DNA of 64,000 nucleotides from Flavipsychrobacter stenotrophus (GTDB taxonomy: Bacteria; Bacteroidota; Bacteroidia; Chitinophagales; Chitinophagaceae). Numbering within the stretch: position 1 is the stretch's first letter; each line of letters begins with the position of its first letter. The stretch spans positions 124,001 to 188,000 of the forward strand of contig NZ_PPSL01000002.1 of assembly GCF_002954265.1 (NCBI RefSeq). Direction: 5' to 3'. The notes under the pieces are model-generated. The model had not been told where the DNA came from. It searched no databases and worked only from the letters and a program-made list of their open reading frames with translations. Shown piece after piece: positions 53,499 through 62,077 of this stretch. The position numbers were made by a program, and so were the translations under genes.

Positions 53499-54443
53499 TT
53501 AAACGTTCTTTGAATATTGTTGTTTAGCGCTATATGCTTCTGCTGCCTCGCGCACCCATGCGCCTTCATTATGCACACTTATGTGATGTTCCATCCTTTG
53601 CTTATTGCAAGGACCATCACCACCTATCACCCGGGAAAACTCCTCCCAGTTGATCTCTCCATGGTCGTAACACTTCTTCTCTTCGTTCCATTTAAGATCC
53701 TTATCCGGGATAGTCAACCCTATCACCTCAGCTTGTTGTACCGTTTTGTCTATAAATTTCTGGCGTAACTCGTCATTAGAGTGGCGCTTGATCTTCCACT
53801 TGAACGCATCACCTGTATGCGGAGAATCACTATCATGAGGGCCGAACATCATCAGCGATGGCCACCACCAGCGGTTCATTGCATCCTGTGCCATGGCCTT
53901 CTGATCGGCAGTACCCGCCATCATCTTAGCCATGATCTCATAACCCTGGCGCTGGTGAAAACTCTCTTCTTTACAGATACGCACCATAGCCCTGCTATAC
54001 GGACCATATGAAGTACGCTGCAACGATACCTGGTTAACTATTGCCGCGCCATCTACCAGCCAGCCTATAGCGCCTATATCAGCCCACGACAGTGCCGGAT
54101 AGTTAAATATATTTGAGTACTTGGCTTTGCCGGTGTGCAACTGCTCTATCAGCTCATCCCTGCTCACCCCCAGCGTTTCAGCTGCGCTATAGAGGTATAG
54201 TCCGTGGCCACCCTCGTCCTGTATCTTAGCCAGCAATATTTGCTTGGCGCGCAGGCTTGGCGCGCGCGTTACCCAGTTACCTTCCGGCTGCATACCTATT
54301 ACTTCAGAGTGTGCATGCTGACTCATCTGCCTGACCAGGTGCTTGCGATATCCTGCAGGCATTCTGTCTTTAGGCTCTATGGCAAAACCACATTCTATCT
54401 TTTCTTCAAACTCCCGCAGGAGCGTGTCTTGTGCTTGTTCCAT
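53499..54443 (-). CDS. paaA: Phenylacetyl-CoA epoxidase catalytic subunit PaaA
   Basis: A 314-residue di-iron monooxygenase subunit that turns phenylacetyl-CoA into its ring 1,2-epoxide. Iron ligands are in the helix pairs [12 protein letters not shown] (E-x-x-H) and [11 protein letters not shown] (E-x-x-H), with an earlier Glu near ECGFAIEP. Length fits PaaA. It is the first paa gene in the string paaABCD. The NADPH reductase gene paaE is not found downstream; a desaturase takes that place. Confidence 0.96.
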   Translation of the reverse strand: MEQAQDTLLREFEEKIECGFAIEPKDRMPAGYRKHLVRQMSQHAHSEVIGMQPEGNWVTRAPSLRAKQILLAKIQDEGGHGLYLYSAAETLGVSRDELIEQLHTGKAKYSNIFNYPALSWADIGAIGWLVDGAAIVNQVSLQRTSYGPYSRAMVRICKEESFHQRQGYEIMAKMMAGTADQKAMAQDAMNRWWWPSLMMFGPHDSDSPHTGDAFKWKIKRHSNDELRQKFIDKTVQQAEVIGLTIPDKDLKWNEEKKCYDHGEINWEEFSRVIGGDGPCNKQRMEHHISVHNEGAWVREAAEAYSAKQQYSKNV

Positions 54444-54457
54444 TATCTATATATTTT

Positions 54458-54508
54458 GTAGATAGTCATTAGTAGATAGTGTCGAGTAGATAGTCATTAG
54501 TCGATAGT
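54458..54508. repeat. Two direct repeats of 23 bases, period 28
   Basis: Copies at 54458-54480 and 54486-54508 share GTAGATAGTCATTAG then T-GATAGT and differ at one base. They fill the first third of the 153-bp gap between hppD and paaA. The rest (54540-54596) is a pyrimidine-rich tract with several CTTTTAAC-like units. No gene is seen there. Confidence 0.6.
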
Positions 54509-54596
54509 AGAAAATAGAAAGCTGCTATTCCAATCAATCCCGACCTTTTAAACTTTTACCCTTTTAACCTTTCAACCTCTTAACTTTTTAACTCAA

Positions 54597-55757
54597 TTAC
54601 AGCGTCCCTCTTCTGGCTTGTTCTGCCTCTATTGACTCAAACAATGCCTGAAAATTACCCTTACCAAAAGACCTTGCACCCTTCCGCTGTATGATCTCGA
54701 AAAACAGTGTAGGCCTGTCTTCCACCGGTTTGGTAAATATCTGTAGCAGGTACCCTTCCTCATCCCTGTCCACCATTATGCCCAGGCTCTTCAGTATCTT
54801 CATATCTTCCGATATATCTCCTACACGCTGCTCCACAGTATCATAGTAGCTACCAGGCACGTAAAGGAATTCTACCCCACGCTTCCTCATCTCAGAGATA
54901 GTGAATACAATATCATCGGTAGCCACAGCTATATGCTGGCAACCGGCTCCGCCATAGAAGTCAATATATTCTTCCACCTGCGACTTCTTCAATCCCTTTG
55001 CAGGCTCATTGATCGGAAACTTGATACGACCATTACCATTGGTCATTACCTTACTCATCAATGCCGTATACTCTGTTGATATATCCTTATCATCGAAAGT
55101 CACCAGGTTGGCAAACCCCATCACCTTCTCGTAAAATGAGGCCCACTCATTCATGCTACCCAGCTCCACATTACCTACCATATGGTCTATGTATTTCAGT
55201 CCCGTAGGTGTAGGGTTGTATTCCGATTCCCAAGCCTCATAACCCGGCATGAACACACCACTGTAGTTCTTACGCTCCACAAAAATGTGAACAGTTTCGC
55301 CATAAGTATGAATACCGGCAGTTACTATAGTTCCTTTATCGTCGGTACTTTCCTTAGGTTCAAAATAGACCTTCGCTCCGCGCGATGTAGTCGCTTCAAA
55401 CGCTGCACGGGCATCATCTACCCACAAGGCTATCACCTTCACACCATCTCCATGTTGCTTTATGTGTTCGGCTATAGGACCATAAGCAGTAAGCGGAGTA
55501 GTCAGCACAACGCGTATCTTATCCTGCTTCAGCACATAAGATACCCTGTCTCTAACACCCGTTTCCAGGCCGGCATATGCCAGACTCTGAAAGCCAAATG
55601 CGGTTTTATAATAGTGCGCAGACTGCTTGGCATTACCTACGTAAAGCTCCACATAGTCCGTACCATTTATCGGTAAAAAATCTTGTGCTTTATCAAAGAT
55701 CTTTTCAATGCCGTAATTGTAATTGGTTACGTTTTTTAAATCGGGAGTGGTTGTCAT
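54597..55757 (-). CDS. hppD: 4-Hydroxyphenylpyruvate dioxygenase
   Basis: A 386-residue Fe(II) enzyme of tyrosine breakdown that makes homogentisate from 4-hydroxyphenylpyruvate. Two vicinal-oxygen-chelate domains. Iron ligands are His in KYIDHMVGNV (about 189-198), His in GCQHIAVATDDI (about 273-284) and Glu in LFFEIIQRKGA (about 362-372), followed by the C-terminal GKGNFQALFESIE that closes the active site. Full length and complete ligands. It is 12 bases behind hmgA on the same strand. Confidence 0.96.
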   Translation of the reverse strand: MTTTPDLKNVTNYNYGIEKIFDKAQDFLPINGTDYVELYVGNAKQSAHYYKTAFGFQSLAYAGLETGVRDRVSYVLKQDKIRVVLTTPLTAYGPIAEHIKQHGDGVKVIALWVDDARAAFEATTSRGAKVYFEPKESTDDKGTIVTAGIHTYGETVHIFVERKNYSGVFMPGYEAWESEYNPTPTGLKYIDHMVGNVELGSMNEWASFYEKVMGFANLVTFDDKDISTEYTALMSKVMTNGNGRIKFPINEPAKGLKKSQVEEYIDFYGGAGCQHIAVATDDIVFTISEMRKRGVEFLYVPGSYYDTVEQRVGDISEDMKILKSLGIMVDRDEEGYLLQIFTKPVEDRPTLFFEIIQRKGARSFGKGNFQALFESIEAEQARRGTL

Positions 55758-55769
55758 TGCTTTAAAATT

Positions 55770-56927
55770 TTATGCTGTTAACCATGATTTGTAATAGTCG
55801 GGAACATCTATCTTCATTGCCTCTTTGGTGATCATCATTGGCTGGAACGGATCTATCATCACAGCTAGCTCCTTGGTTTCCTTAGCACCAATGCTGCGCT
55901 CTATAGCACCCGGGTGAGGACCATGTGGAATACCGCCGGGGTGCAGCGTAAGCTGACCCGCCTTTATATTGTTGCGACTCATAAAGTCACCATCTACATA
56001 ATACAGTATCTCATCACTGTCTATATTACTGTGGTGATAGGGCGCCGGTACGGCTAGCGGATGATAATCATACAAGCGCGGCACAAAAGAGCACACTACA
56101 AAATTGCGGCTCTCAAAGGTCTGGTGCACAGGTGGTGGCATGTGTATGCGACCAGTAATTGGCTCAAAATTGAAGATCGAGAACGTATAAGGATAATGAT
56201 AACCATCCCATCCTGCTACGTCAAACGGATGATACAGATACTCGTAAGGAAAGATGTGTCCCTTCTTTTTGATGTAGATAGCAAACTCACCCTCGGCATC
56301 TATGGTCTGCAGATTTTCCGGACGCTTGATGTCCCTTTCACAAAACGGAGAGTGCTCCAGCAACTGACCAAAATCGTTCCTGTAGCGGCGTGGCGTAAAT
56401 ATCGGGTCGAACGATTCTATATACAAGAGCTTATTATCCGGCGTATCAAAAGTGATCTGATACACTGTACCACGCGGTATCACTATATAGTCGCCATACT
56501 TGAAAGTAAGTGAACCGTACATGGTGTCCAGGCGGCCACTACCCTTGTGTACGAACAGCATTTCATCAGCATCCGCATTCTTATAAAAATAGTCGGTTGA
56601 TTCTTGCGGAGCTGCCAGGCCTATATGCATAGCTGCATTTACAAGCAACGTCTTACGGCTTTTCAGATAGTCCTTTTCAGGCGCTACATCAGCACCCATA
56701 AAACTCATCGCATTAAGTCCATTATCAATGGCAATCTCCGGCTGCACAGAATATGGTGCACCCTTCTGCCGCACACATGTAGGCGGATGCAAATGATAGA
56801 CCAATGAAGACAAACCGGCAAAACCCTGTGTGCCTACCAACTCCTCCTGGTATAGCTTCCCGTTGGGTTGGCGGCTTACAATGTGTCGTTTTTCGGGTAC
56901 TATACCCAGGCTGTGGTAGAATGGCAT
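55770..56927 (-). CDS. hmgA: Homogentisate 1,2-dioxygenase
   Basis: A 385-residue cupin-type Fe(II) enzyme that opens the ring of homogentisate to give maleylacetoacetate. Recognisable parts are the N-terminal MPFYHSLGIVPEKRH, the cupin IVIPRGTVYQITF, the ligand region LHPGGIPHGPHPGAIERSIG (His, Glu) near the C-terminus, and DEILYYVDGDFMSR. It is a little shorter than the 430-residue proteobacterial form, as usual for this subgroup. First gene of the aromatic string. The next steps (isomerase, fumarylacetoacetase) are not in the window. Confidence 0.93.
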   Translation of the reverse strand: MPFYHSLGIVPEKRHIVSRQPNGKLYQEELVGTQGFAGLSSLVYHLHPPTCVRQKGAPYSVQPEIAIDNGLNAMSFMGADVAPEKDYLKSRKTLLVNAAMHIGLAAPQESTDYFYKNADADEMLFVHKGSGRLDTMYGSLTFKYGDYIVIPRGTVYQITFDTPDNKLLYIESFDPIFTPRRYRNDFGQLLEHSPFCERDIKRPENLQTIDAEGEFAIYIKKKGHIFPYEYLYHPFDVAGWDGYHYPYTFSIFNFEPITGRIHMPPPVHQTFESRNFVVCSFVPRLYDYHPLAVPAPYHHSNIDSDEILYYVDGDFMSRNNIKAGQLTLHPGGIPHGPHPGAIERSIGAKETKELAVMIDPFQPMMITKEAMKIDVPDYYKSWLTA

Positions 56928-57296
56928 GATCGTATTTTTCTACAACAAACGTATTTACGACACAAGCGACAAACCATGACTTTAGTCACCGGGAAAAGTG
57001 ATCATCATCACCCTCCCTCGTAATCCGCTAGAGTGGCTCAACACAGCATTACAAACCTCTAAAAAGTGATAAAAATTAGGTTTTGAACTGTCATTTTCAG
57101 AGCCTTTTCCCGACAAAAACAACCGGCATATTAGATTTGCGAACCGGAATTCAATTATGTTCATTCTTATTACAAAGGGCTAAATCTTGCATACGATATA
57201 CTTACAGGCACACGCTCGACATTGCGGACGGACACAGGCAGATTCGTCGCAAAATCTCTAACCATCATCGCTTATTTGAGACCAATAAAACTAAAG
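56928..57296. other. 369-bp gap between hmgA and tcdA, no gene seen
   Basis: AT-rich, with no ORF that I can support; a 60-codon minus-strand frame at 56982-57164 looks like chance. The part next to hmgA holds the likely promoter of the aromatic operon. No terminator for tcdA can be placed here, because tcdA is read toward this gap and ends at 57297. Confidence 0.45.
56946..56973 (-). promoter_or_regulatory. Probable hmgA promoter
   Basis: On the minus strand TTTG (complement of 56970-56973), 16 bases, then TACGTTTG (complement of 56946-56953), a perfect -7 match. The spacing is shorter than the usual 19-21. The hmgA ATG follows 18 bases downstream. Confidence 0.45.
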
Positions 57297-58025
57297 TCAA
57301 TACACCTCCCCCATCAGATCCCTTATCACCACCGATGTCAGCACCGCACCAAATGTAGCCGGTAGGTAAGACATAGTACCATATGCTGATTTCTTAAAGT
57401 TAGATCCGTCAGTCAGAATAAGCGAATCTTTATTGTTCTCCTCTGCAGAGAATACTGTTTTGATACCTTTATAGATACCCACCTTTTTCAGGTTTTTGCG
57501 CACCTGCTGGGCAAAAGGGCAATTGTATGTTTTGCCAATATCGGCTACGCGCACCTGCGTTGGATCCATCTTGCCACCTGCCCCCATAGAGCTTACTAAT
57601 TTCATCCCCGACTTATACGCCGCTATCAGAAACGTCTGTTTAGGTGTAATACTATCTATTGCATCAACAATATAATCCAGCTTTTCATGCAGTAGTGATT
57701 CTACTACCTCTGGTTGTATGAACTCCTTTATGATATGCAGTTTCAGTTCCGGGTTGATGTCCATCAGCCTTGCTCCCATTACATCAACCTTACTTTGCCC
57801 GTGTGTGGATGTAAGTGCTGGCAATTGCCTGTTTCTATTGGTTGGGTCTACTATATCCCCATCCACTATCGTCATTTCTCCCACTCCCGACCGGCACAAG
57901 AACTCTGCAACAAAAGACCCTACACCGCCCATACCTACCACCAGCACATGTGCATTATGTAGCTTGGTAAGGTTTTCATTGCCTATCAATAGTTCTGTAC
58001 GCGAAAGCCATTTAGTATCTGTCAT
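57297..58025 (-). CDS. tcdA: tRNA threonylcarbamoyladenosine dehydratase-like ThiF-family protein
   Basis: A 242-residue E1-like enzyme (HesA/MoeB/ThiF). It has the nucleotide-binding VLVVGMGGVGSFVAEFLCRSG, the Asp/Arg switch DGDIVDPTNRNRQ, and DAIDSITPKQTFLIAA (catalytic Asp). The C-terminal SYLPATFGAVLTSVVIRDL is as in TcdA (CsdL). The CxxC zinc pair of MoeB is lacking, which supports TcdA. It cyclises t6A37 in tRNA to ct6A using ATP. Its start overlaps the tatD stop by one base (TAATG). Confidence 0.92.
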   Translation of the reverse strand: MTDTKWLSRTELLIGNENLTKLHNAHVLVVGMGGVGSFVAEFLCRSGVGEMTIVDGDIVDPTNRNRQLPALTSTHGQSKVDVMGARLMDINPELKLHIIKEFIQPEVVESLLHEKLDYIVDAIDSITPKQTFLIAAYKSGMKLVSSMGAGGKMDPTQVRVADIGKTYNCPFAQQVRKNLKKVGIYKGIKTVFSAEENNKDSLILTDGSNFKKSAYGTMSYLPATFGAVLTSVVIRDLMGEVY

Positions 58026-58678
58026 TATCCTTCAAAATTAAACATCTGGTTAAAATGATATTGTTGGCTCTTTATAAGGTCTTCTACTGGCACATTTCTT
58101 ATTGCAGCTGCCTTTTCATAAACAGCTTCAATAGAAATATCAGCATCATCGGTCTCTAAAAAAAACTGATCAGAATAGGTATGTTCAAGCACTTCGCCCG
58201 CCGGCCAGCTTTCATTGAATATTGCCGCCCCAAACGAAAAGGAATACCCGCTAAACGTCGCTGCTATTGCCGACCTGTTATTGAATCCATGAAGTATCAC
58301 TGGCACATTGGGTTTATGGCGGGCAAATATTTCTACTATAAGTTCATGAGCCTTTACGCAATGTATGATCAATGGTTTCTGCACCCGGTTGGCCAGTGCT
58401 ATATGCTTAATGAATATTTCCTTTTGTAGGTCCATTGGTGTCTCCACCAACTTATCAAGGCCACACTCTCCAACGGCCAATACATTTGGCTGCGACGCAA
58501 GCCGCTCTACCTGCTCAAACTGATTGGCATAGTCAGTAAGATATCCGGGATGTAGCCCTATACTGTAAAAGAACTCCGGCTGCATCTGATCAAATCCTTC
58601 ATACAAGCTTTGTATGGAAAATACATGCTCATTTTGCTCTGGTGCTTTGTGTGTATGTATGTTATAGAATCGGGCCAT
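58025..58678 (-). CDS. TatD-family hydrolase
   Basis: A 217-residue metal-dependent hydrolase, starting at MARFYNIHTHK (ATG 58678). The in-frame ATG 108 bases earlier would add a GC-rich, odd 36-residue stretch that I read as leader RNA. Motifs are NIHTHK, SIGLHPGY, VGECGLD, IIHCVKAHELI, HGF and LETDDADISI, matching TatD nucleases in order. It is shorter than E. coli TatD (260). Coupled to tcdA by a one-base overlap. Confidence 0.9.
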   Translation of the reverse strand: MARFYNIHTHKAPEQNEHVFSIQSLYEGFDQMQPEFFYSIGLHPGYLTDYANQFEQVERLASQPNVLAVGECGLDKLVETPMDLQKEIFIKHIALANRVQKPLIIHCVKAHELIVEIFARHKPNVPVILHGFNNRSAIAATFSGYSFSFGAAIFNESWPAGEVLEHTYSDQFFLETDDADISIEAVYEKAAAIRNVPVEDLIKSQQYHFNQMFNFEG

Positions 58679-59318
58679 ATCCGTAGTAAAGGTATTTCGT
58701 TTGCCCGAACCTGCAATCACCTGAGTCGGGCTCGCGCCAGATCCGGAGCATATGTCTCCGACTATCCTTGCACGGAAGGCGGTCACCTACCAACAGCCAT
58801 CAGACCGGTTCTCTTTGAGCACCTAACCATATCTCCCTCTCCCTTGCCCCCCTTTACCAAATTTCCAGACTGTAGTGTAAACCAGCCGAGTTCGGGTGTA
58901 ATGAGGTTCGTTTCCAACTACATGGTAAAACATGCTAAATGATTATTTAAAACATAACACTCCGGAATGAAACCTAGAAGTAAATATTACCTTGTACCAT
59001 TTGCGTTATAGATTCGAAATAATAATCACAGTAAAGAACAGTTGTCTGATACTACCCTGACAAGTTGTAAGTGAAGTATTTCGCGTGAGGGATAGTTGCG
59101 AATACACTTAACTTAAAAGGCCTTTTGTAACCTTTAATGAAGCTTAGAATACGAAGACGAAGTACGTTTACGCAAGGTGGGGCACGCCCAAATAGGCGCT
59201 GACAAAAAGAAAATACGCTTTGACCTGGCTCTCGCTGGCAGTTAAGGATGCGAATTCTTAACCTTTCCTTAGCGCGTGAATATTCGTAACTTAGTCTCTC
59301 AATTTCGCAACACCACTC
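58679..59318. other. 640-bp divergent region between tatD and the malic enzyme gene
   Basis: No gene is supported here. The part next to tatD (58691-58791) is GC-rich and full of inverted repeats and is listed separately. The rest is AT-rich with scattered short palindromes such as AAAAGGCCTTTT near 59120. Upstream of the malic enzyme, CAATTTCGC at 59299-59307 resembles a degenerate -7 box. The long open frame on the minus strand that covers this part is antisense chance. Confidence 0.45.
58691..58791 (-). promoter_or_regulatory. Candidate structured leader RNA of tatD-tcdA
   Basis: On the minus strand, directly before the tatD ATG, three hairpins can form. They are 58726-58731 with 58703-58708 (GCCCGA/TCGGGC), 58756-58760 with 58744-58748 (CGGAG/CTCCG, 7-base loop), and 58776-58779 with 58766-58769 (CCTT/AAGG). 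All three are enclosed by GGTA/TACC (58788-58791 with 58691-58694). I match it to no known riboswitch class. The region is GC-rich against its surroundings. It could equally be a degenerate coding remnant. Confidence 0.35.
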
Positions 59319-61589
59319 ATGGCTCAACTGATCAGAAAAGAAGACGCCCTGGAATACCATAGTAAAGGCAGACCGGGTAAGATAGAAGTAATACCTACCA
59401 AAGAAACCAAAACACAGCGCGACCTGGCGCTGGCCTATAGTCCCGGTGTGGCAGAGCCGTGCCTGGATATAGCGGCCAACCCCGATGATGTGTATAAGTA
59501 CACCGCCAAGGGCAACCTGGTGGCCGTGATAAGCAATGGCACCGCAGTGCTGGGTCTGGGCGATATAGGCCCCGAGGCCAGTAAGCCGGTGATGGAGGGC
59601 AAGGGCCTGCTGTTTAAGATCTATGCCGACATAGATGTGTTTGACATAGAGCTGAATGTAAAAGACCCCGAGGCGTTTATACAGGTAGTAAAGGCGCTGG
59701 AACCAACATTTGGCGGCATAAACCTGGAGGACATAAAGGCACCAGAGTGTTTTGAAATTGAGACGCGTCTGAAGGCCGAACTGAAGATACCCATCATGCA
59801 CGATGACCAGCATGGTACGGCCATAATAAGTGGAGCTGCGCTGCTGAATGCGCTGGATATTGTAGGCAAGAACATTGCCGATGTGAAGATAGTAATAAGC
59901 GGTGCGGGTGCATCGGCCATATCTTGCTGTAAGATATACCTGGCGCTGGGTGCACGGGTAGAGAACATGTATATGTTCGACAGCAAGGGGCTGATCATTA
60001 AAACGCGCACAGACCTGGATAGTCATAAGACTCAGTTTGCACAAAGCTGCGGCGATATGAGCCTTGAAGACGCCATGAAGGGTGCCGACGTATTTATAGG
60101 CCTGAGCAAGGGCGGCGTGGTATCTCAGCAGATGGTGAAGGGCATGGGTACAAAGCCAATTGTGTTTGCGCTGGCTAATCCTAACCCCGAGATAACGTAT
60201 GATGATGCACTTGCGGCCCGTCCTGATGTGATCATGGCCACCGGTCGCAGCGACTACCCTAACCAGGTAAACAATGTACTAGGCTTTCCATACATATTCC
60301 GTGGTGCGCTCGATGTACGTGCATCGGCTATTAATGAAGAGATGAAACTGGCTGCGGTACACGCATTGGCCGCACTGGCCAAAGAGCCCGTGCCCGACCT
60401 TGTAAATGTGGCCTACAACGATATTACACTGCAATACGGCCCCACCTACATCATCCCCAAGCCCATGGATCCGCGCCTGCTGGTAACAGTGAGCATGGCC
60501 GTGGCAAAGGCAGCTATAGATAGTGGTGTGGCCCGCCTGCCTATTACCGACTGGGAAACCTATGAAAACCAGCTCTACAAGCGCCTGGGCAGTGATGACA
60601 TCATTCTACGCCACGTGATCAACAAGGCCAAGCAAACACTGAAACGTGTGGTATTCAGCGAGGCCGAAAACATTAAGATACTGAAGGCAGCACAGTTGGC
60701 TAAAGATGAAGGTATAGCCATACCTATATTGCTGGGCAATGAGGCGAAGATCCGCAAGATGATCGCCGAGAACAACATTCACCTGGATGATGTAGAGATC
60801 ATTGACCCTAAGAGCGATGCCGAAGATGCTAACCGCAACGCCTATGGCGAACTATTCTTTGAACAGCGCAAACGCCGCGGCATAAACCTCTACGAGGCAA
60901 AGAAGATCATGCGCGAGCGCCCTTACTATGGCTGTATGATGGTAAAGCAGGGCCGTGCCGATGCATTGGTATCCGGCCTTACCCGCAAATATCCTTACAC
61001 CATAAGACCGGCACTCGAGATAATAGGAATGGAAGAAGGCGCAGGCCGTGTAGCGGGATTGTACATCATGCTCACCAAGAAAGGACCGCTGTTCTTTGCC
61101 GATACAACGCTCAATTTTAACCCTACAGAAGATCAGCTGGTAGATATTACCCTTCTTACCGCAAAGGCCGTAGAACACTTTAATATCAAGCCGCGTATAG
61201 CCATGCTCTCCTACTCCAACTTCGGTAGTACCACATCGCCCGAAGCACTGACGGTAAGCAATGCTGTGGCCAAGATAAAAGCGCGACATCCCGACCTGAT
61301 AATAGACGGTGAAGTACAGGCAAGCGTGGCCTTTAACAAGGAACTGCTTAAGGAAAACTATCCTTTCAGCGACTTGGTCAATGAATCGCCCAACGTACTC
61401 ATCTTCCCTAACCTGGCAGCCGGCAACATAGCCTATCATCTACTGCAGGAAGTAGGCGGTGCAGAAGCAGTAGGGCCTATACTGCTGGGCCTTAAGAAGC
61501 CGGTATATGTATTGCAGCTGGGTAGCACCGTTCGCCAGATAGTAAACATAGTGGCCATAGCGGCAATGGAAGCGCAGGTGAAAAGTTAA
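59319..61589 (+). CDS. maeB: NADP-dependent malic enzyme with C-terminal phosphotransacetylase-like domain
   Basis: A 756-residue enzyme that decarboxylates malate to pyruvate with NADPH. The N-terminal malic enzyme part has [10 protein letters not shown] (about 47-56), [16 protein letters not shown], the metal/substrate site [11 protein letters not shown] (about 154-164) and the Rossmann motif [12 protein letters not shown] (about 191-202). The C-terminal third (about 430-750) is a PTA-type domain, usually a regulatory acetyl-CoA-responsive part. Full length for MaeB. Its third codon positions are rich in G/C with many CTG and GTG codons, unlike its neighbours: 38 of 60 bases at 59521-59580 are G or C. 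This may reflect strong expression or transfer. Confidence 0.95.
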   Translation: MAQLIRKEDALEYHSKGRPGKIEVIPTKETKTQRDLALAYSPGVAEPCLDIAANPDDVYKYTAKGNLVAVISNGTAVLGLGDIGPEASKPVMEGKGLLFKIYADIDVFDIELNVKDPEAFIQVVKALEPTFGGINLEDIKAPECFEIETRLKAELKIPIMHDDQHGTAIISGAALLNALDIVGKNIADVKIVISGAGASAISCCKIYLALGARVENMYMFDSKGLIIKTRTDLDSHKTQFAQSCGDMSLEDAMKGADVFIGLSKGGVVSQQMVKGMGTKPIVFALANPNPEITYDDALAARPDVIMATGRSDYPNQVNNVLGFPYIFRGALDVRASAINEEMKLAAVHALAALAKEPVPDLVNVAYNDITLQYGPTYIIPKPMDPRLLVTVSMAVAKAAIDSGVARLPITDWETYENQLYKRLGSDDIILRHVINKAKQTLKRVVFSEAENIKILKAAQLAKDEGIAIPILLGNEAKIRKMIAENNIHLDDVEIIDPKSDAEDANRNAYGELFFEQRKRRGINLYEAKKIMRERPYYGCMMVKQGRADALVSGLTRKYPYTIRPALEIIGMEEGAGRVAGLYIMLTKKGPLFFADTTLNFNPTEDQLVDITLLTAKAVEHFNIKPRIAMLSYSNFGSTTSPEALTVSNAVAKIKARHPDLIIDGEVQASVAFNKELLKENYPFSDLVNESPNVLIFPNLAAGNIAYHLLQEVGGAEAVGPILLGLKKPVYVLQLGSTVRQIVNIVAIAAMEAQVKS

Positions 61590-61793
61590 TTTGACAATTC
61601 GGCAATTTGACAATTTAACAATGAGGGTAATGCGGAAATGTGATGGAATGTGATGACATGCGGGAACACAATGAAATGTTGTGAAGTGCAGATGAATAGG
61701 CAAAGTGAAGAAAACCTATAACGTCAATATACCATTATCTGTATCTACCATCTCATTGACTAATTACCAAATTATCAAATTATCGAATTAGAA
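61590..61793. other. Gap between maeB and tRNA-Gln with short AT-rich repeats
   Basis: No gene is seen. The segment 61590-61621 contains two copies of AATTTGACAATT-like text, and 61757-61795 repeats CAAATTATC. Around 61636-61660 the unit AATGTGATG is repeated twice. No terminator for maeB is evident. Confidence 0.45.
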
Positions 61794-61826
61794 TTTGGGA
61801 TTTTTTAAAAAGGTTCTTACATTTGC
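61794..61826 (+). promoter_or_regulatory. Bacteroidota-type promoter of tRNA-Gln
   Basis: TTTG (61794-61797), 20 bases, TACATTTGC (61818-61826). This matches TTTG-N20-TAnnTTTG exactly and ends 21 bases before the tRNA. It has the same geometry as the tRNA-Arg promoter. Confidence 0.8.
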
Positions 61827-61847
61827 ACTCCCTTCAAGGGAAACGTT

Positions 61848-61918
61848 AGTCCGATGGTGTAACGGTAGCACCACAGTTTTTGGTACTGTTTGTCTAGGTT
61901 CGAATCCTGGTCGGACTA
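61848..61918 (+). tRNA. tRNA-Gln (anticodon TTG)
   Basis: A 71-nt gene with acceptor AGTCCGA/TCGGACT, discriminator A, a D-arm containing GGTGTAACGGTAGCAC, anticodon stem ACAGT/ACTGT and loop TTTTGGT with anticodon TTG, and a T-arm with GTTCGAATC. CCA is not encoded. It has its own promoter and terminator. Confidence 0.96.
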
Positions 61919-61924
61919 CGAGTT

Positions 61925-61957
61925 AAGAGCTCTTCTGCATATGCAGAAGGGCTTTTT
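61925..61957 (+). terminator. Terminator of tRNA-Gln
   Basis: The palindrome CTTCTGCATATGCAGAAG (61932-61949) is extended by G-U, C-G and A-T pairs outward and runs into five T at 61953-61957. It begins 7 bases behind the tRNA. Confidence 0.85.
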
Positions 61958-62021
61958 GCTTTTTAGCCAACCATGTATTTACCACCCATACTACCATCCA
62001 AAACAGACTTCAACCAAAAGC

Positions 62022-62056
62022 AAAAAGGGCAGGATACATTGAGTATCCTGCCCTTT
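62022..62056 (-). terminator. Terminator of the right-edge T9SS protein gene
   Basis: On the minus strand a perfect 14-bp stem (62043-62056 with 62024-62037) with a 5-base loop ends in TTTTTGC. It lies 22 bases behind the stop. Confidence 0.9.
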
Positions 62057-62077
62057 GTTTATTGAAACAGTTATTGA

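Noticed and set aside
54458-54508. A CRISPR array
   Set aside because: Only two direct copies separated by 5 bases, with no spacers of uniform length and no cas genes in the window.
55182-55676. A 164-codon plus-strand frame inside hppD
   Set aside because: Antisense shadow of a complete, conserved enzyme.
56982-57164. A 60-codon minus-strand frame between hmgA and tcdA
   Set aside because: No recognisable domain, no promoter, and composition like the surrounding noncoding DNA.
58679-58786. A 36-residue N-terminal extension of TatD
   Set aside because: The TatD fold begins at MARFYNIHTHK. The extra part is GC-rich, fits hairpins better than protein, and does not resemble a signal peptide.
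58610-58942. A 110-codon plus-strand frame over the start of tatD and its leader
   Set aside because: It overlaps the conserved TatD N-terminus in antisense and reads as low-complexity basic text. No promoter or conservation signal supports it.
59052-60044. A 330-codon open frame on the minus strand across the start of maeB and its upstream gap
   Set aside because: It is antisense to the clearly conserved malic enzyme. Its translation is rich in Tyr, Arg, His and Cys, as expected from a reversed GC-rich gene. The GC bias explains the lack of stops.
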